From: Xylogone sp. PMI_703
Lineage: Eukaryota; Ascomycota; Leotiomycetes
Direction of reading: 5' to 3'
Assembly: GCA_021399445.1 (NCBI GenBank)
Contig: JAJTUQ010000002.1
Coordinates: forward strand, 5,270,001 to 5,334,000
DNA: 64,000 nucleotides
Positions 45,796 through 58,169 of the stretch are shown here, in pieces. Below the pieces are notes generated by a model that ran no database searches, had not been told where the DNA came from, and saw only the letters and a list, made by a program, of their open reading frames with translations. The first letter of the stretch is position 1; each line of letters starts with the position of its first letter. Made by a program: the position numbers and the translations under genes.

Positions 45796-48700
45796 TATTG
45801 CGAAGTAAAAGAGTTAAGGTAGTAGAAAGGTAATCATGCAGTGAATATCCAACGGTTAACGTTCGGGGCAGAACTAGTATTATATGCGCATGTATAATCA
45901 ATTACGATCACACATTGTGAGAAAGCCTGTAGTTTGTCGAATAGGAGTCCAATCACATGGTGATTTGAGTACCTCACATATTCGGCAGAATGCCCTTAAT
46001 GGTCTCTTTTGCGAGTGCGACCCCTGCGAGTCTGAGTCAAGTCAGGATCGTCAGGTACTTTACGTACTATTATTACAGCCTGCCTTTTTAACATCTCCCG
46101 TGTCTCGTATATTTGATTTGGTGCTAATTATATCTCCATATTTAGGTTTAGATCTATATCGTTTCTAAACTTGACTTGGTCACTTTGATTTGTGGCAAAG
46201 TATTGAGGAAATATTTCAGGGGTGTACTTAAATCCACCTGGCCGACTTTCTTATTTTCACCTCACACAGACCAGCGCCATCATATCTTAGCATAACTGCG
46301 ACTTGTGATTACATATTATAAATTATAAATTATTACTATACAAAGAGGATCATTTATGCACTATTTTCCTCGTCTCACTTTATTATTCACTTACTAACTA
46401 ACCTAATCTAAGTAAAATATACTCTTACTGCACAGCGTAAGCTCTCTGAGCTATAGGCCCTAGAGGCTCAGCCCTACAAGGCTTCACTTACAGAGCCTTT
46501 GCCTGTAAGCATGCTAAAAGGAGCCAAGGGGCCGCAGGGCGTTAGCCATACGGTACGGCCCATACTGTAGGATTTTTACACTTTATAATATTATTCGTAT
46601 GCATGCATTACCCTACTTCGTGAGACAATGCTGTGCCACGCGAGATTTTATCTAGTAATCTGCAGTATTGGTTAGATAAATATGACCAAAGCCCTACTAA
46701 ATTATACTGTATAGAAATATAAATTCAATGCACCAAAATCTGCATGGCCAAACATAACGCCCTGAAGTGATAGAAGCAACGTACCCGCTACGATCAATCT
46801 ATAATGAACTATATATATAACCTATCGAACCCTTGGAAGGAGCCGCATCACTTTCTTTACACAATCGGGTTTTCCAAGGCTGCATATCTTTAGGGAGCGA
46901 GGCGATCAGGGTCGACGTGCGCTAGCTGAATGCGTGGATGTTGGAGCCTTGCCCACTGCGTGATCATGCATCTGAATGCCAAGGTGAAATACATCAGCGT
47001 TTATGTCTGCCAGTAACTCCAGTAGCAAGCGATTCTCTCGTTTGATTTAACTAATACTTTAAAGTTGATTTTCCAATCGTCATCAATATCAGCCAGCCTT
47101 ACAACTTTAGCTTCTTTTTCGTTGAATCCGACCTTGGTTTTACATATTCTCTGGGACGGAGAGAGGAATATCAAAGCTACTCTGGATGGTTCCTAATATT
47201 TTGGCGCAATTAACGCATTTGAGATAGTATGCTACATGAGAAACGAACCGCTTCTGAGCTGGTCCCATATTCAGTAGTCCTACTCTACTAAAGTAATTTC
47301 AGTCTTCACGTGGATTCAAAGCTCTATCTGTCGGGAGTTAGCTCATGGAAACTGTATGCTACTATGGTACCGGCATTGCTAATACATTACTCCATATTGT
47401 TATGATAAATATTCTACGGGATTTAGAGCTAATTATAGTATAAAATGAGATCACATTAGAATCAAGCACTTAGACTGTATGTAAAATTCGGCACAGGGTT
47501 ACCGTGAATGATCGATCTGAGTAGTCTGATTAGAATTCTCTACTAATCATTTAAAAGCACAGCCCCTTTAGATACTAATTCTTTTTAACATCATCCACTT
47601 CCTTTAGTGCTTCTGCTAAAGTTAGACGATGCGTTTTGGATGCTGATAGGAAGACACCAAGGAACCTAGAATCATAAATACTGTAATACATAGCGAGCTG
47701 GATGATGTGCTGCCTATTATCGAGCAGACCAGAATAATATTACAAGTTAATGATTACTAAAATTTTCTCATAATTGCACGGGTGCTGCCATCCTGCCGTT
47801 CCGGAACGATCCTCGTTAATCATTCCGACGCCCCGAAACGTGTATACTATTATTAACCATAGATTTCTATCGAGTTCCTTTATGCTGCTTTATTAGAAAC
47901 AACCATTTGACTTGGTGGAATTCAACCTTTGTTTAGCTCTAAAAAAAATTCTACCAAAAAACAATCACCACAAGTGGTTAACATATTTCTATCATTGTCT
48001 TGATATAGTAACCAGGCTTGGCAGAAATCCGTGTACTCTGTAAACGGTCGTATCATCCGAAACTGACATTTCTCCATCGTTGTTGCTGAGGCGCATGTGG
48101 GCTGACGGCTGTGGCAGTTTAGCTCTCGGGTCTTTTTCCTTTCTGGGTAGTTAAGAGGAAATGCTTGATGCGGTCATACTGCAGTTATTGCAATAATATA
48201 CGAGTCTCCGTTGCCAAAAATTTTCTTATTAGGGCAGCTAACGGAACGAGATGCGTCGGTGAGCAGCAATGACGAAGAATTTCAACAGCTTTTATTTATT
48301 AAACACAAAGTGAGAAGCAATTGACCACTTGCTCTGCATCGTGCGACGTGTGATACTCCCGAAAATGACACCGAAAGTGCGGGGTATATAAAGTATCAAA
48401 GGTGAGGATTATCAAACCACAAGGTCTTTGGCATTTATTACGTGGTCTCTGCCCTGGCTGGGAGCTTATATGAATGGCCGGCAGTACGCCCGGAAATACG
48501 AGGGTGTCACGCCGATCATTGGAGGCCTTATATGAGCTGCGGTTTGGCAAATGCAGTACATCTTCATAAGTAGGCCTAGTCGTTCCTAATTTTGTGCTGA
48601 GTCGAGGGGAAAGTGTCTCTTTGTAATCTCTCGTAAAGGCTGAGAAGTGGTCAGGGAAGCATATACATCTTAAGCCTATTATTTCTTGTCGTTTCGGGAC

Positions 48701-49247
48701 GGATTCAGACGGATTCCCTAACCGACCCAACGTCAGCTCCGCTCTTTCACGGGCTGGAGTCCCTAACACCGGTGTGCGGTCTAAAAACACAGTAAGCTTG
48801 TTTTACTCTTTGCAGATCGCTCTTACCAACTTAATTGCAAACCATTGGTGGAACGTGCCCCGTTAACCGTTCTTTGGTCTGATGTTTTTGTATAACCCCC
48901 TAGGCAAGCATTGTTACATTGATGACTTTCCGCAGCTCCCACAACGGCTGTCCCTGAGGCGTCTGCCCAATTGCGTTTTGCCTTTCACTCATAACCCTGC
49001 CGGATAAATAAATGATCTACAAATCTGTATAAAGGATATGGGGCGAAATATCAGGCGATTATGGAGGGGCGAGCTCTAAGCTGGGATCCTCGGCTTCTGC
49101 TGGAACTCTATATAGCTCAAGGCTTATGCTTTGGCCAGAGTCCAGGCAACGCCAATCTTCCAGAGTTAAGATGTAAGTGATATGCAGAGTATGAAGTTAT
49201 AACTTCATTCTGATTAACCTTGAATAGTCGCCAACCTCGTGGGCATA
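45796..49247. other. 3.4-kb gene-free stretch, right end is the GH3 promoter
   Basis: AT-rich in its left 2.5 kb with no gene. The frame at 48299-48790 (minus) has no family features and was not accepted. A TATA-like TATATAG at about 49109-49115 lies some 135 bases before the GH3 start. Confidence 0.45.
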
Positions 49248-52200
49248 ATGAAGAGCCTTGCTCAGTCCCTGCCTGTATGGCTGTCAACCTTGGCGGCAAT
49301 AAGCTCTGCTAGTCCAAGTGCGACTTCACCTGTGTCTAACTTGGCAACTCGCGCACGCCAATGCCAGCCGGCCTATAGTGCCACTACCACCTATGTAGGA
49401 TGCTATCATGATCCCAATTCTCCACGTGATCTCTCCGGACCCTTCCTGACCGTTGGAAACACGAACTCCCCCTCACACTGTGCGGACCTCTGTGGTGCCG
49501 CAGGATACTCCTTCTCTGGTGTGGAATTTGCGATGTGAGTTAAAGAACATCAGAAAACAAGCCCAAACTATCGAGTATCTAAACGTACATCCTAGTCAAT
49601 GCTTTTGCGGAAATGAAATCGAGAGCACCGCAATTAAAGCTTCGGAAAGTGATTGCAATACTCCATGCCCTGCAGACCCAAGCAAAATTTGCGGAGGTGG
49701 TAACATGTAAGTCTTCTGCGGACCTGTGAGCTCTCTTAGCCCTTAATGCTAAAGCACTCGTTTCGTAGGATCAACATCTACTCCATTTCTAACCCTGAGC
49801 CTAATCCTCGTTTGCCTTCTTTCCCCGATTGTACAAGAGATCCACTTTGCTCAAATGATGTCTGTGACACATCTCTAAGCATTCAAGACAGAGCTGCTGC
49901 CCTTGTCAATGCCCTGACGTTAGATGAAAAAGTCTCCAACGTTGGAAGTGCCGCGACTGGGAGCTCTAGACTTGCTTTACCAGCCTATCCTTGGCAAAAT
50001 GAAGCCCTCCATGGAGTTGCTGGAAGCACTGGTGTACAATTCCAAAGTCCCTTGGGAGCTAATTTCAGTGCTGCAACCAGCTTTCCTATGCCAATCTTGA
50101 TGTCAGCTGCTTTCGATGATGATTTGATTAACTCTGTCGCAACAGCAATCGGCACTGAAGCTCGAGCTTTCGGGAATGCGGGTTTTGCTGGTCTTGACTT
50201 TTGGACCCCAAATATCAACCCGTATCGCGATCCTCGATGGGGAAGAGGTATGGAAACCCCTGGAGAAGATGTCTACCATATCCAGAGATACGTCTACAGC
50301 CTTGTGACTGGCCTCCAAGGAGGCGTCAACCCCGAGTTCAACAGAATCATTGCAACCTGTAAACACTTCGCGGCTTATGATGTTGAGAATTCCAGACTCT
50401 CTGAGGATGTAAATCCTACAGCACAGGATTTAGCAGATTTCTACTTCCCCCCCTTCAAGACCTGTGTGAGAGACGCCAAAGTCACTTCAGTTATGTGCTC
50501 CTACAATGCTGTGGATGGGATTCCAGCTTGCGCAAGCGAATACCTCCTACAAAACGTTCTCCGAGAGCACTGGGGCTTTACTGAGCCATACAACTATGTC
50601 GTATCGGATTGTGATGCTGTTGAAAACGTTTTTGATGAACACCACTATGTCTCGGACTTCCCATCGGCAGCCGCTGTCTCTCTAAATGCCGGTACAGATC
50701 TTGACTGTGGTTCCACATATAACTTCTTGAATGTCTCAGTACTCTCCAATCTGACAACTGAGGCAACTCTTGACAAATCGCTGACTCGTCTTTACGCTGC
50801 TCTCATTCAGCTCGGCTATTTCGATTATACCAACACTCCATACAGTGGACTCTCCTGGGCTGATGTCAATACCACACAAACTCAGTCCTTGGCTTATAAG
50901 GCCGCAGTTGAAGGATTTACGCTCCTTAAGAATGACGGCACCTTACCACTTCCGAAGCAACTTTCTAGCGTGGCTGTAATTGGACCCTGGGCAAATGCAA
51001 CAACTCAGATGCAAGGCAACTACGCTGGTACAGCCCCATTCCTTATTAGCCCTCTTAGTGCGTTCCAAAGTCATTTCTCCAATGTACACTATGCACCTGG
51101 AGCCGACATCAATTCCCAGAGTACCTCAAACTTTGCTGCTGCTATATCCGCCGCTCAGGCCTCAGACTACATCATTTACCTTGGTGGAATAGATATTACA
51201 GTTGAAAACGAAGGATTCGACCGTTCATCAATTGCATGGCCCGGAAATCAGCTTGATCTGATTAGCCAACTTTCTAATCTTGGAAAGCCATTGGTAGTGG
51301 TACAATTCGGTGGAGGACAAATTGACGATAGTGCTTTACTCAGCAATAAAGGGGTGAATTCAATCCTTTGGGCTGGATACCCCGGTCAAGATGGCGGTAA
51401 TGCAGTTGTTGATGCCCTCACCGGAACTGCCTCCGTAGCTGGAAGACTACCAATCACTCAATACCCAGCAAGCTATGTCAATGGTTTAATCATCCAGAAT
51501 ATGAATCTGAGACCCAGTTCTGGATACCCAGGACGAACCTACAAGTGGTATAATGGAACACCAGTCCTCCCATTTGGATACGGATTGCACTACACAAACT
51601 TCTCCTTCACTTGGCAGACCCCAAGCACCACATCATACTCCATCTCATCACTTGTCAACAATGCTGCCAACCCCAAAGACCAAGCTACATTTGCTACCTT
51701 CACTGTTAGTGTAAAGAACACGGGTGGACGCGCCAATCTAGCATCTGACTACGTTGGCTTACTCTTCCTCTCCACGACAAACGCAGGCCCAGCACCACAT
51801 CCAAACAAACAACTCGTCGCCTATGGCCGTCTTCACAATATCGGTGTCGGAGCAACGCAGCAGCTAACTCTAACAGTCAACCTAGAGGCGTTGATGCAAG
51901 CGGACACAAATGGTGACAGATCCATATATCCTGGAGATTACACCCTGGCATTTGACATTGACAACAAGCTGACCTTCCATTTCACATTGACGGGCTCTGC
52001 TACCCTAATCGATTCTCAGCCTAGAAACTTGGCCAATGTAGTTGCCTACGAGGACTTGGGTTGCTACCAGGACACAACGAACTCTGCTGGCTCTACTACT
52101 GTCTTATCTGGACCCACGATCCAAGTTGGTCAATCAAACTACCCACAGCAGTGTGTTAATGACTGCGCGGCTCAAGGATTCCATTTTGCAGGAGTGAAAC

Positions 52201-52495
52201 AAACGTGAGTTTACTCCTGTAACTTCCTATAGCATAACTTTCTTCCATGAGAATTTACTAACCCAGAATATATAGACAATGCTTCTGTGGCGGTTCTATT
52301 GCCGCAAATCATGCTCAAGCCGCCGCAGGCTCGTGCAACTCAGCTTGTCCAGGCGACTCTGCAGAATCCTGTGGAGCTGCAAACTTGTGAGTTTCCCTCC
52401 TCTCGTTTCCATTTCTGGGGAGTGCAGTCTAACTTATACGTCACAGTATTAACATCTTCAACTCCACTCTTCATACAACCTTGCAGAACCCATGA
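49248..52495 (+). CDS. Secreted GH3 beta-xylosidase with a WSC domain at each end
   Basis: Releases xylose from xylo-oligosaccharides. Exons 49248-49534, 49596-49706, 49769-52204, 52276-52386 and 52447-52495 give 997 residues. A signal peptide (VWLSTLAAISSASP) precedes an eight-Cys WSC domain (YVGCYHD, QCFCGN, CGGGNMINIY). The GH3 body follows, with NEALHGV, RDPRWGRGMETPGEDV, KHFAAYDVE and the nucleophile Asp in VVSDCDAV; the C-terminal fibronectin-like part contains GYPGRTYKWYNG and LPFGYGLHYTNF. A second WSC domain closes the protein (LGCYQDT, QCFCGG, CGAANLINIF). WSC domains bind glycans, so two of them may anchor the enzyme to the wall or substrate (inference). I chose the ATG at 49248 because it opens the signal peptide. 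Confidence 0.94.
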
Positions 52496-53106
52496 TCAGT
52501 GAGATTACACGGTCTAGCAATATATGGCTATGAGCTGGATATGCCTACTTCATATTTGTAAATACTTCAATGGAATAAAATTCAATGCAAATACAGAGAA
52601 TCGGTGAAAATATTTATGTGATTCTTCTCACAAAAATGTATATATCCCGAATAAAAACACCACGAACTCAATATGGTCAGAGTAAGCCCTTACTCCCATC
52701 TTCTAAGCCCCGGATTTTAAGAAAGTGCTTGTGGTATGATCTAATTTTATATAATCATCCATCACCAAACGCGCATGTTGGCCATGGTTGAGGCAGTAGA
52801 ATATCATTCCATCGAGGAACAACGCTCATTTTATGTCATTTTGCTTCATTTCGATTTTCCCGCAATATTCCCGAGCTACGCGTATGTGAGCAAATATACT
52901 AATAAGTTAGCACGCCAGGATGCACATAATGCCAGAGGGGCCCACAAATTCCACAACTCAAACATGATTTACGTACAATCCGGTCGTTTGGACCTAGTTC
53001 TTTGATCACCTTATAACACGACCCCTCCCGCCTTTTATAAATATATATCAATTACTCCAACCTCATTAAATCTGTGATTGTTTGCTCATTTTCTAATCCA
53101 GTACCA
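52496..53106. other. Intergenic, nothing recognised
   Basis: AT-rich spacer before the SDR gene; TATA-like ATAAATATATATC at about 53036-53048. Confidence 0.4.
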
Positions 53107-54288
53107 ATGGCACCTCTTGTGTGGCTTATAACCGGCTGCTCGTCCGGATTTGGGTGAGTTAACATAACTCGAAATTACCTGTATTAATCCAACTTCATTT
53201 GACTAATCACTTATTATTGCAGTGAGCAGTTCGTCCACCAAGCTCTAGCTCGGGGAGACAAAGTTATTGCAACGGGGAGAAATGCTGCCACCAAGCTTAA
53301 ACACTTGGAGAGCACCGGGGCTGCGATCCTCGATCTGGATATTTCCATCACGACGGATGAGATTACTGCTAAAGTAAATCAGGCACTTAGTATATATGAT
53401 GGCATCGACATCCTGATTAATAATGCAGGTTATATTGAAAGCTCTGCCCTAGAGGAATTGACGTGAGATTTACCAGACATTCCTGGATTCATTCCTCAGT
53501 GGCTTGCTTTGCTCGTACACAATACACAGATTCAAGCTGAAATAAACTAATATCCTGTGGTAGTCCTGATCGATTACTCCGGAGCTTCCAAACTAACGTG
53601 TTTGGGCCTGTCAATGTTACTCGTGCTGTTCTCCCTCATATGCGTGAAAAGAAATCTGGAACTATTGTATTTGTTGGCTCCCAGGTAAGAATATCCGCGA
53701 GCCTTGGTCTACGCATCTTGCAATTCTGATGGCAGTCGCGAAATATACAGGCCGGTTGGCAGGGAGAGGCCAGTGCAACGGGATACGCTGCTAGCAAGTT
53801 TGCACAAGAGGGTAAGGCCTTCAGTCCATTTTTCTTCTACTCGAAGCTAGTTGGCAATGCTTCCTCTCGATGATACTAACTCAACACCTCCAGGTATTGT
53901 AGAGTGTTTACAGAAAGAGCTGCCAATGTTCGGTATCCGTACCATTATCTTTGAACCGGGCTTCTTCCGGACAAAGGCACTATCACAGCAGAACATTCGC
54001 CATGAACAAGGCCATATACCAGCATACGCCGAGTTCAACAAAGCCGTATTACAATACGAAACAGCCGTATACGGCAACGAGCCCGGAGATCCAGTCAAAG
54101 CAGTTGCTCGAATGATTGAAGTCGTGACAGGGACTGGCATGGCTTCTGGGAAAGAACTTCCACCTCGCCTCCCATTGGGCTCCGATGGTCTTAAAGTCTT
54201 GCGAGACAAATGCCGAGCAACACTGCAGCTGCTAGATGAATGGGAGGATCTAATTGTCAGTACTGATATTGCGAAGTCTGATGTATAA
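53107..54288 (+). CDS. Short-chain dehydrogenase/reductase
   Basis: Classical NAD(P)-dependent oxidoreductase of 287 residues in five exons (53107-53153, 53223-53462, 53564-53684, 53751-53811, 53894-54288). The Rossmann motif TGCSSGFGE is split by the first intron. NNAG follows in the core, then GTIVFVGSQ with the catalytic Ser, YAASK (Tyr and Lys) and the family motif EPGFFRTK. There is no signal peptide, so it is cytosolic. The substrate cannot be told. The Arg in ATGRN after beta-2 suggests NADPH preference (inference). All splice phases agree. Confidence 0.92.
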
Positions 54289-54910
54289 ATATACCATAAA
54301 TATAGAGACATTGTTGAGCTACATATTTGTACCAATGCAGGATATCCATATCAATGAGCAGACTCTTCATATTAATAGACTATAGGAGTCTCATGCTAGT
54401 TTTACAGCATACTATGCAGCAGTATAACATACTGTCTCTTTTTGGTCTCTTCGTGGTTGTCCAGGCTCACCCACGGAAAGGTCAAACATACCGTTACGAA
54501 ATAGTGCCCCCTAGCCACAATCCTGATATCTCACTAAGACCACTAACCATGAGAACCATATAACCCAAAATAAGCAGGCATATCTCTCAAGGAGATGGGA
54601 AGGTGCCGCAGTTGGCTAGCTCGGTCTGGTCAAACCTATCTCTGGAGAGGATCGATTTGGGCATATCGGCTATATATAAGTAACATGACAAAAAATTAAT
54701 CGACAAAGATGTAGGCATTTCGACACCGGGCCGAACTTTTTGCTTTTTTACTTATAGGATTTTGTGGTTTTTATTTTCTTAAATAGGAAAAAGGAGAGAA
54801 TATTCATTTTCTTTGGAGTTTTAATATCAGGTTGTTCTATAATCACGATTTTTCTATTAAATACAGCAATATTGTTAAGCCACTCGGCCACCAAATCATG
54901 CTATTCCTCC
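54289..54910. other. Intergenic between convergent SDR and FAD oxidase genes
   Basis: No gene supported. A tRNA box-A-like sequence on the minus strand near 54872-54893 has no matching 3' half. Confidence 0.4.
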
Positions 54911-56679
54911 TTACAACCCAGGAATCTTGAATCCTCCCGGAACTAACCGCTGGAAGACGCCCCTTGGATCGTACTTCTTGCTCATCCTTCTCAAGTGTCG
55001 TACATTGTTCTCTCCATAGTTTCTGATAGGATCCTGACTCGGATCGGCATAGTTGATGTACTGGAATTTATGAAGAAGTCCCATGTTGTGAGCCAATTCA
55101 TTGATCTGGGTCATCATTTTCTCGCACGCGGAGATTACCAGGGGATTGGATTCGGTTGAGGGCCAAAGTGGTGAGAGGAGCATGACTTGAGAATTGAGTT
55201 TGTCAGCATGAATTGTGGGTAAGAAGGGATTGGAAAGTAATGAAATAAATATAATGGCAAGAGATTTTCTGCATACCAAATGCATTGCCATCAGACGGAT
55301 CAGTTCCGAGTGAGTTCCCTCCTTTTTCCGCGCCAAACTTCGTAATCACAGTCGGGAGTGGCTCAAACGCAATGCTCCATGTGATATTCCCGGGGATATC
55401 AAAAGGATAGATTGTGTTATTCAAAGTATCAAATATTTGGCTCATTAACGGAGCAGAGACGCCATAAGTGCCTGTGAAGAAGGCCCAGTTCCTAGTTATT
55501 TTTGTAAGTAGATTCTTTATTTGCAGCCAAAAATTATTGATGCTACTCACAATGGCGGGGTATTGTTCTCGTTGGAAACTATGCTGAGATTTGTGATCTG
55601 TCGAGTATCACCAACATTTGGAATGCTGGTCAAAGGGTCATAAAAGCTTGCATTAAGATCGGGCTTCGTGTATGCAGGTGTACTGCCAATTGACCACTGC
55701 TTATTCGCGGAGGCGAAAAGGAATCCTGTGACAAGCGACGCATATATATCATAATCAGGAGCATCAGCAATCTCGGTGAAAGCTTTGAATACAGCTTCGC
55801 GTTCGGTAATTGGGTGCGATAGGCTTCCTGCAACGATGGGTCCTTGGGGAAATGTAGCAAGATCAAAGCGAGTAACAACACCAAAGTTGTTTGAGCCGCC
55901 CTTGAGAGCCTTAAGTAAATCGGAATTAGATGATGCATTAACATTGACCAGCTCTCCCGAGGCCAGGACCACCTTGAGAAAACAATTAGCCAGGACTCTT
56001 TACCAACCAGAAAGAGGTAGATGAGTCGTACTTCGGCATTAACGATATTATCACACGCCCATCCAACTCTTGGAGCAAAGTAAGAAATGCCGCCTCCGAG
56101 CGACAATCCTCCTACTCCAACCAATCCGTTCCGACCTCCAGCAACCGAGAGACCTAGAGGGTCGAGGAATTGGTAAACATCCAGCCAAGCAGCACCAGCT
56201 CCGACACTGGCAACAGTATGATCATCATTGACTGACACTGAGCTTAGTTTGGTCATATCAATGGTCACGCCATCATTGATGTTTGCAAACCCAGCACCAG
56301 GCATGTGCGATCTGCCCTTGATTGCAAATTTGCACTCATTTTGTGGCGATGCTAAAATCTTCACGGCAGTTGACACATCCTGGGGTGTTTCAGGAACAAC
56401 GATACAGCTTGGCGTAAGAGATGACTCTTGAATGGAAAAGTATGAAGCAATGGTCGCGTTGTAGCCTGTCGTCCCGGGAAGAGATACGACTGAGCCGAGA
56501 GCCGCTGTAAGTTGGGAGCACTGAATAGAAAATGTTAAAACACGAGATATAATTCACCTAATTGGCAATGAGATTCGTAATTGATTGTCATTCAAGAAAG
56601 AAATAGAGCAATATTCACATACACACTCAATTGTTGCGGAACGAAGCCCTATGCCACTCAACGCTGAGTCCATATCCAT
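54911..56679 (-). CDS. BBE-type FAD-linked oxidase
   Basis: Flavin oxidase of the berberine-bridge/6-hydroxynicotine oxidase group, which oxidises alcohols, sugars or amines with oxygen. Exons 56623-56679, 56032-56520, 55551-55972, 55277-55491 and 54911-55185 give 485 residues. The FAD-binding domain shows KGRSHMPGAGFANINDG (the His next to GRS is the usual covalent FAD site), GLVGVGGLSLGGGISYF and GWACDNIVNAEVVLASGELV. The C-terminal BBE motif appears as YINYADPSQDPIRNYGENN followed by KKYDPRGVFQRL. Exon 1 was placed by its GTATGT donor; it gives no signal peptide, although many relatives are secreted, so an upstream exon may be missed. Confidence 0.88.
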
Positions 56680-58169
56680 ACTGTGCCTCTCTCGACACTT
56701 ATCCTGCACTAAAAAACGAGGTGCAACAGAAAAGGACAGCAAAAACTAAAAATGAGAATGAACCAGAGCTTAACTTACAACCGAAAAAATCAAGGCAGGA
56801 TAAAATATATAAATGTATTTAACCAAGAGAAAAGGACCAACCGCGCAGGATTCCCCATCCAGCGATAGGTGCTGTCCCTGAAAGCCATCTCGGCGGTATT
56901 ACGCCCCTGGCGCGGCGCACGTGAACCCCGCGTGGCACGGAAGCTGGCGTGGCTGGGCAGAAAATGCGTGCCGAACAATAATCCGTCCTCGGTCTTCCAA
57001 TGGGCGCGCTCGCTCGTGATCCGCACAAGCTTTGCCAGATCTCGGTCCCTTCTTCGGTGGGACTCCAGATTCTCCACAAGATCGGTCCGGCGGTGCGGAA
57101 AGCATCCTCCCCGACCTCATCAAAACCCCCAGAACGAGGACTGAATCCCTTACATGCAAATAGCCTCCTCTTCTTATTTCAACCCCACCCTAAGTAGATC
57201 TGAAATCGCTTATGAGTGTGGCAAATAATGCTAGACTATCACTGAGCGCCTTAGCTTACTCAATGGCAGTACTTTAAATAATATTGAAAAATAAATGAAA
57301 CGGTCAAGTATTGAGATTATAGTGAAAGATAATGTTTTTCTCCCAGGTCACATCGAATAAATCATACACAAGTCATGCAATATTTCTTGGTCTATGCTTT
57401 GTTTTTGCTTTCTTTGTATCCGTCACCTAGTTGTAAATACGGAAGTAACTCTTTACCAAAGATGTAATGATCCAATCTCAAATACAGCACCATCATAGGT
57501 TATAATAGATATAGGTAGTACCCGCAAATGAAATTACAGGGAAGAATCAATGAAGACTATGCATATTTCAGTCTCCTTCCAATCCAGAAAGCTTGACTGC
57601 GTTTATGCATGCTAGGCAAGCTGGTTAGTAGACTTGGCGGGTATTGGCGGCCTCGGCCTACAAAACTATATGGCCTGGGAAGCTGATTAGGAAGCCATAC
57701 TCGCCGTACCTATTGACACAGGCGAAGCTAGAAAAAAAGTATGTAAAGGGTGAAACGAATCCCCGAGATCACTGAATTGCCAAGATCACGGCGTCAGAGA
57801 GCCCTTCCACGTTTGGTGTTACTATTGGAGTCGCAGAGTAATGCATAGCAGATGGACAGCTGCAATGCATCAATTGTCAGGCCAATGATGCAATCCGTAG
57901 TCTTTTGAAATATCTTCAAGTCGGAAAATCAGGAAACTGAAATAGGACGAAAAGAAAGGTTGAATAGAATTACCGTCACTATGTGCACATGTTCTGATGC
58001 AGTCCTCAGTGCAGGCACTGCCATATGCTCATCGACTCTCACTTAGAGTCTACACACATAATAGAAAGGGAATAAATAGTCCTTGCGAAGTAATAACACA
58101 AACACTTAAATTAGTGCATTTCTTGTTACAAAACCGAATGGGTCCTGGGTGCTCAGCATCAAAGAAGAT
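56680..58169. other. Intergenic with a GC-rich island
   Basis: A GC-rich block at about 56830-57170 opens frames on both strands without a recognisable family. The rest is AT-rich and empty. Confidence 0.4.

Noticed and set aside
48299..48790. 163-codon open frame on the minus strand
   Set aside because: No family features, no leader or splice context, and it overlaps probable promoter sequence of the GH3 gene.
54872..54893. tRNA gene on the minus strand (box A TGGCCGAGTGG)
   Set aside because: No T arm or pairing acceptor strand at a workable distance; at most a tRNA fragment.
56790..57197. Overlapping open frames on both strands in a GC-rich block
   Set aside because: GC-rich DNA leaves frames open by chance; none shows a recognisable motif or a coherent start.
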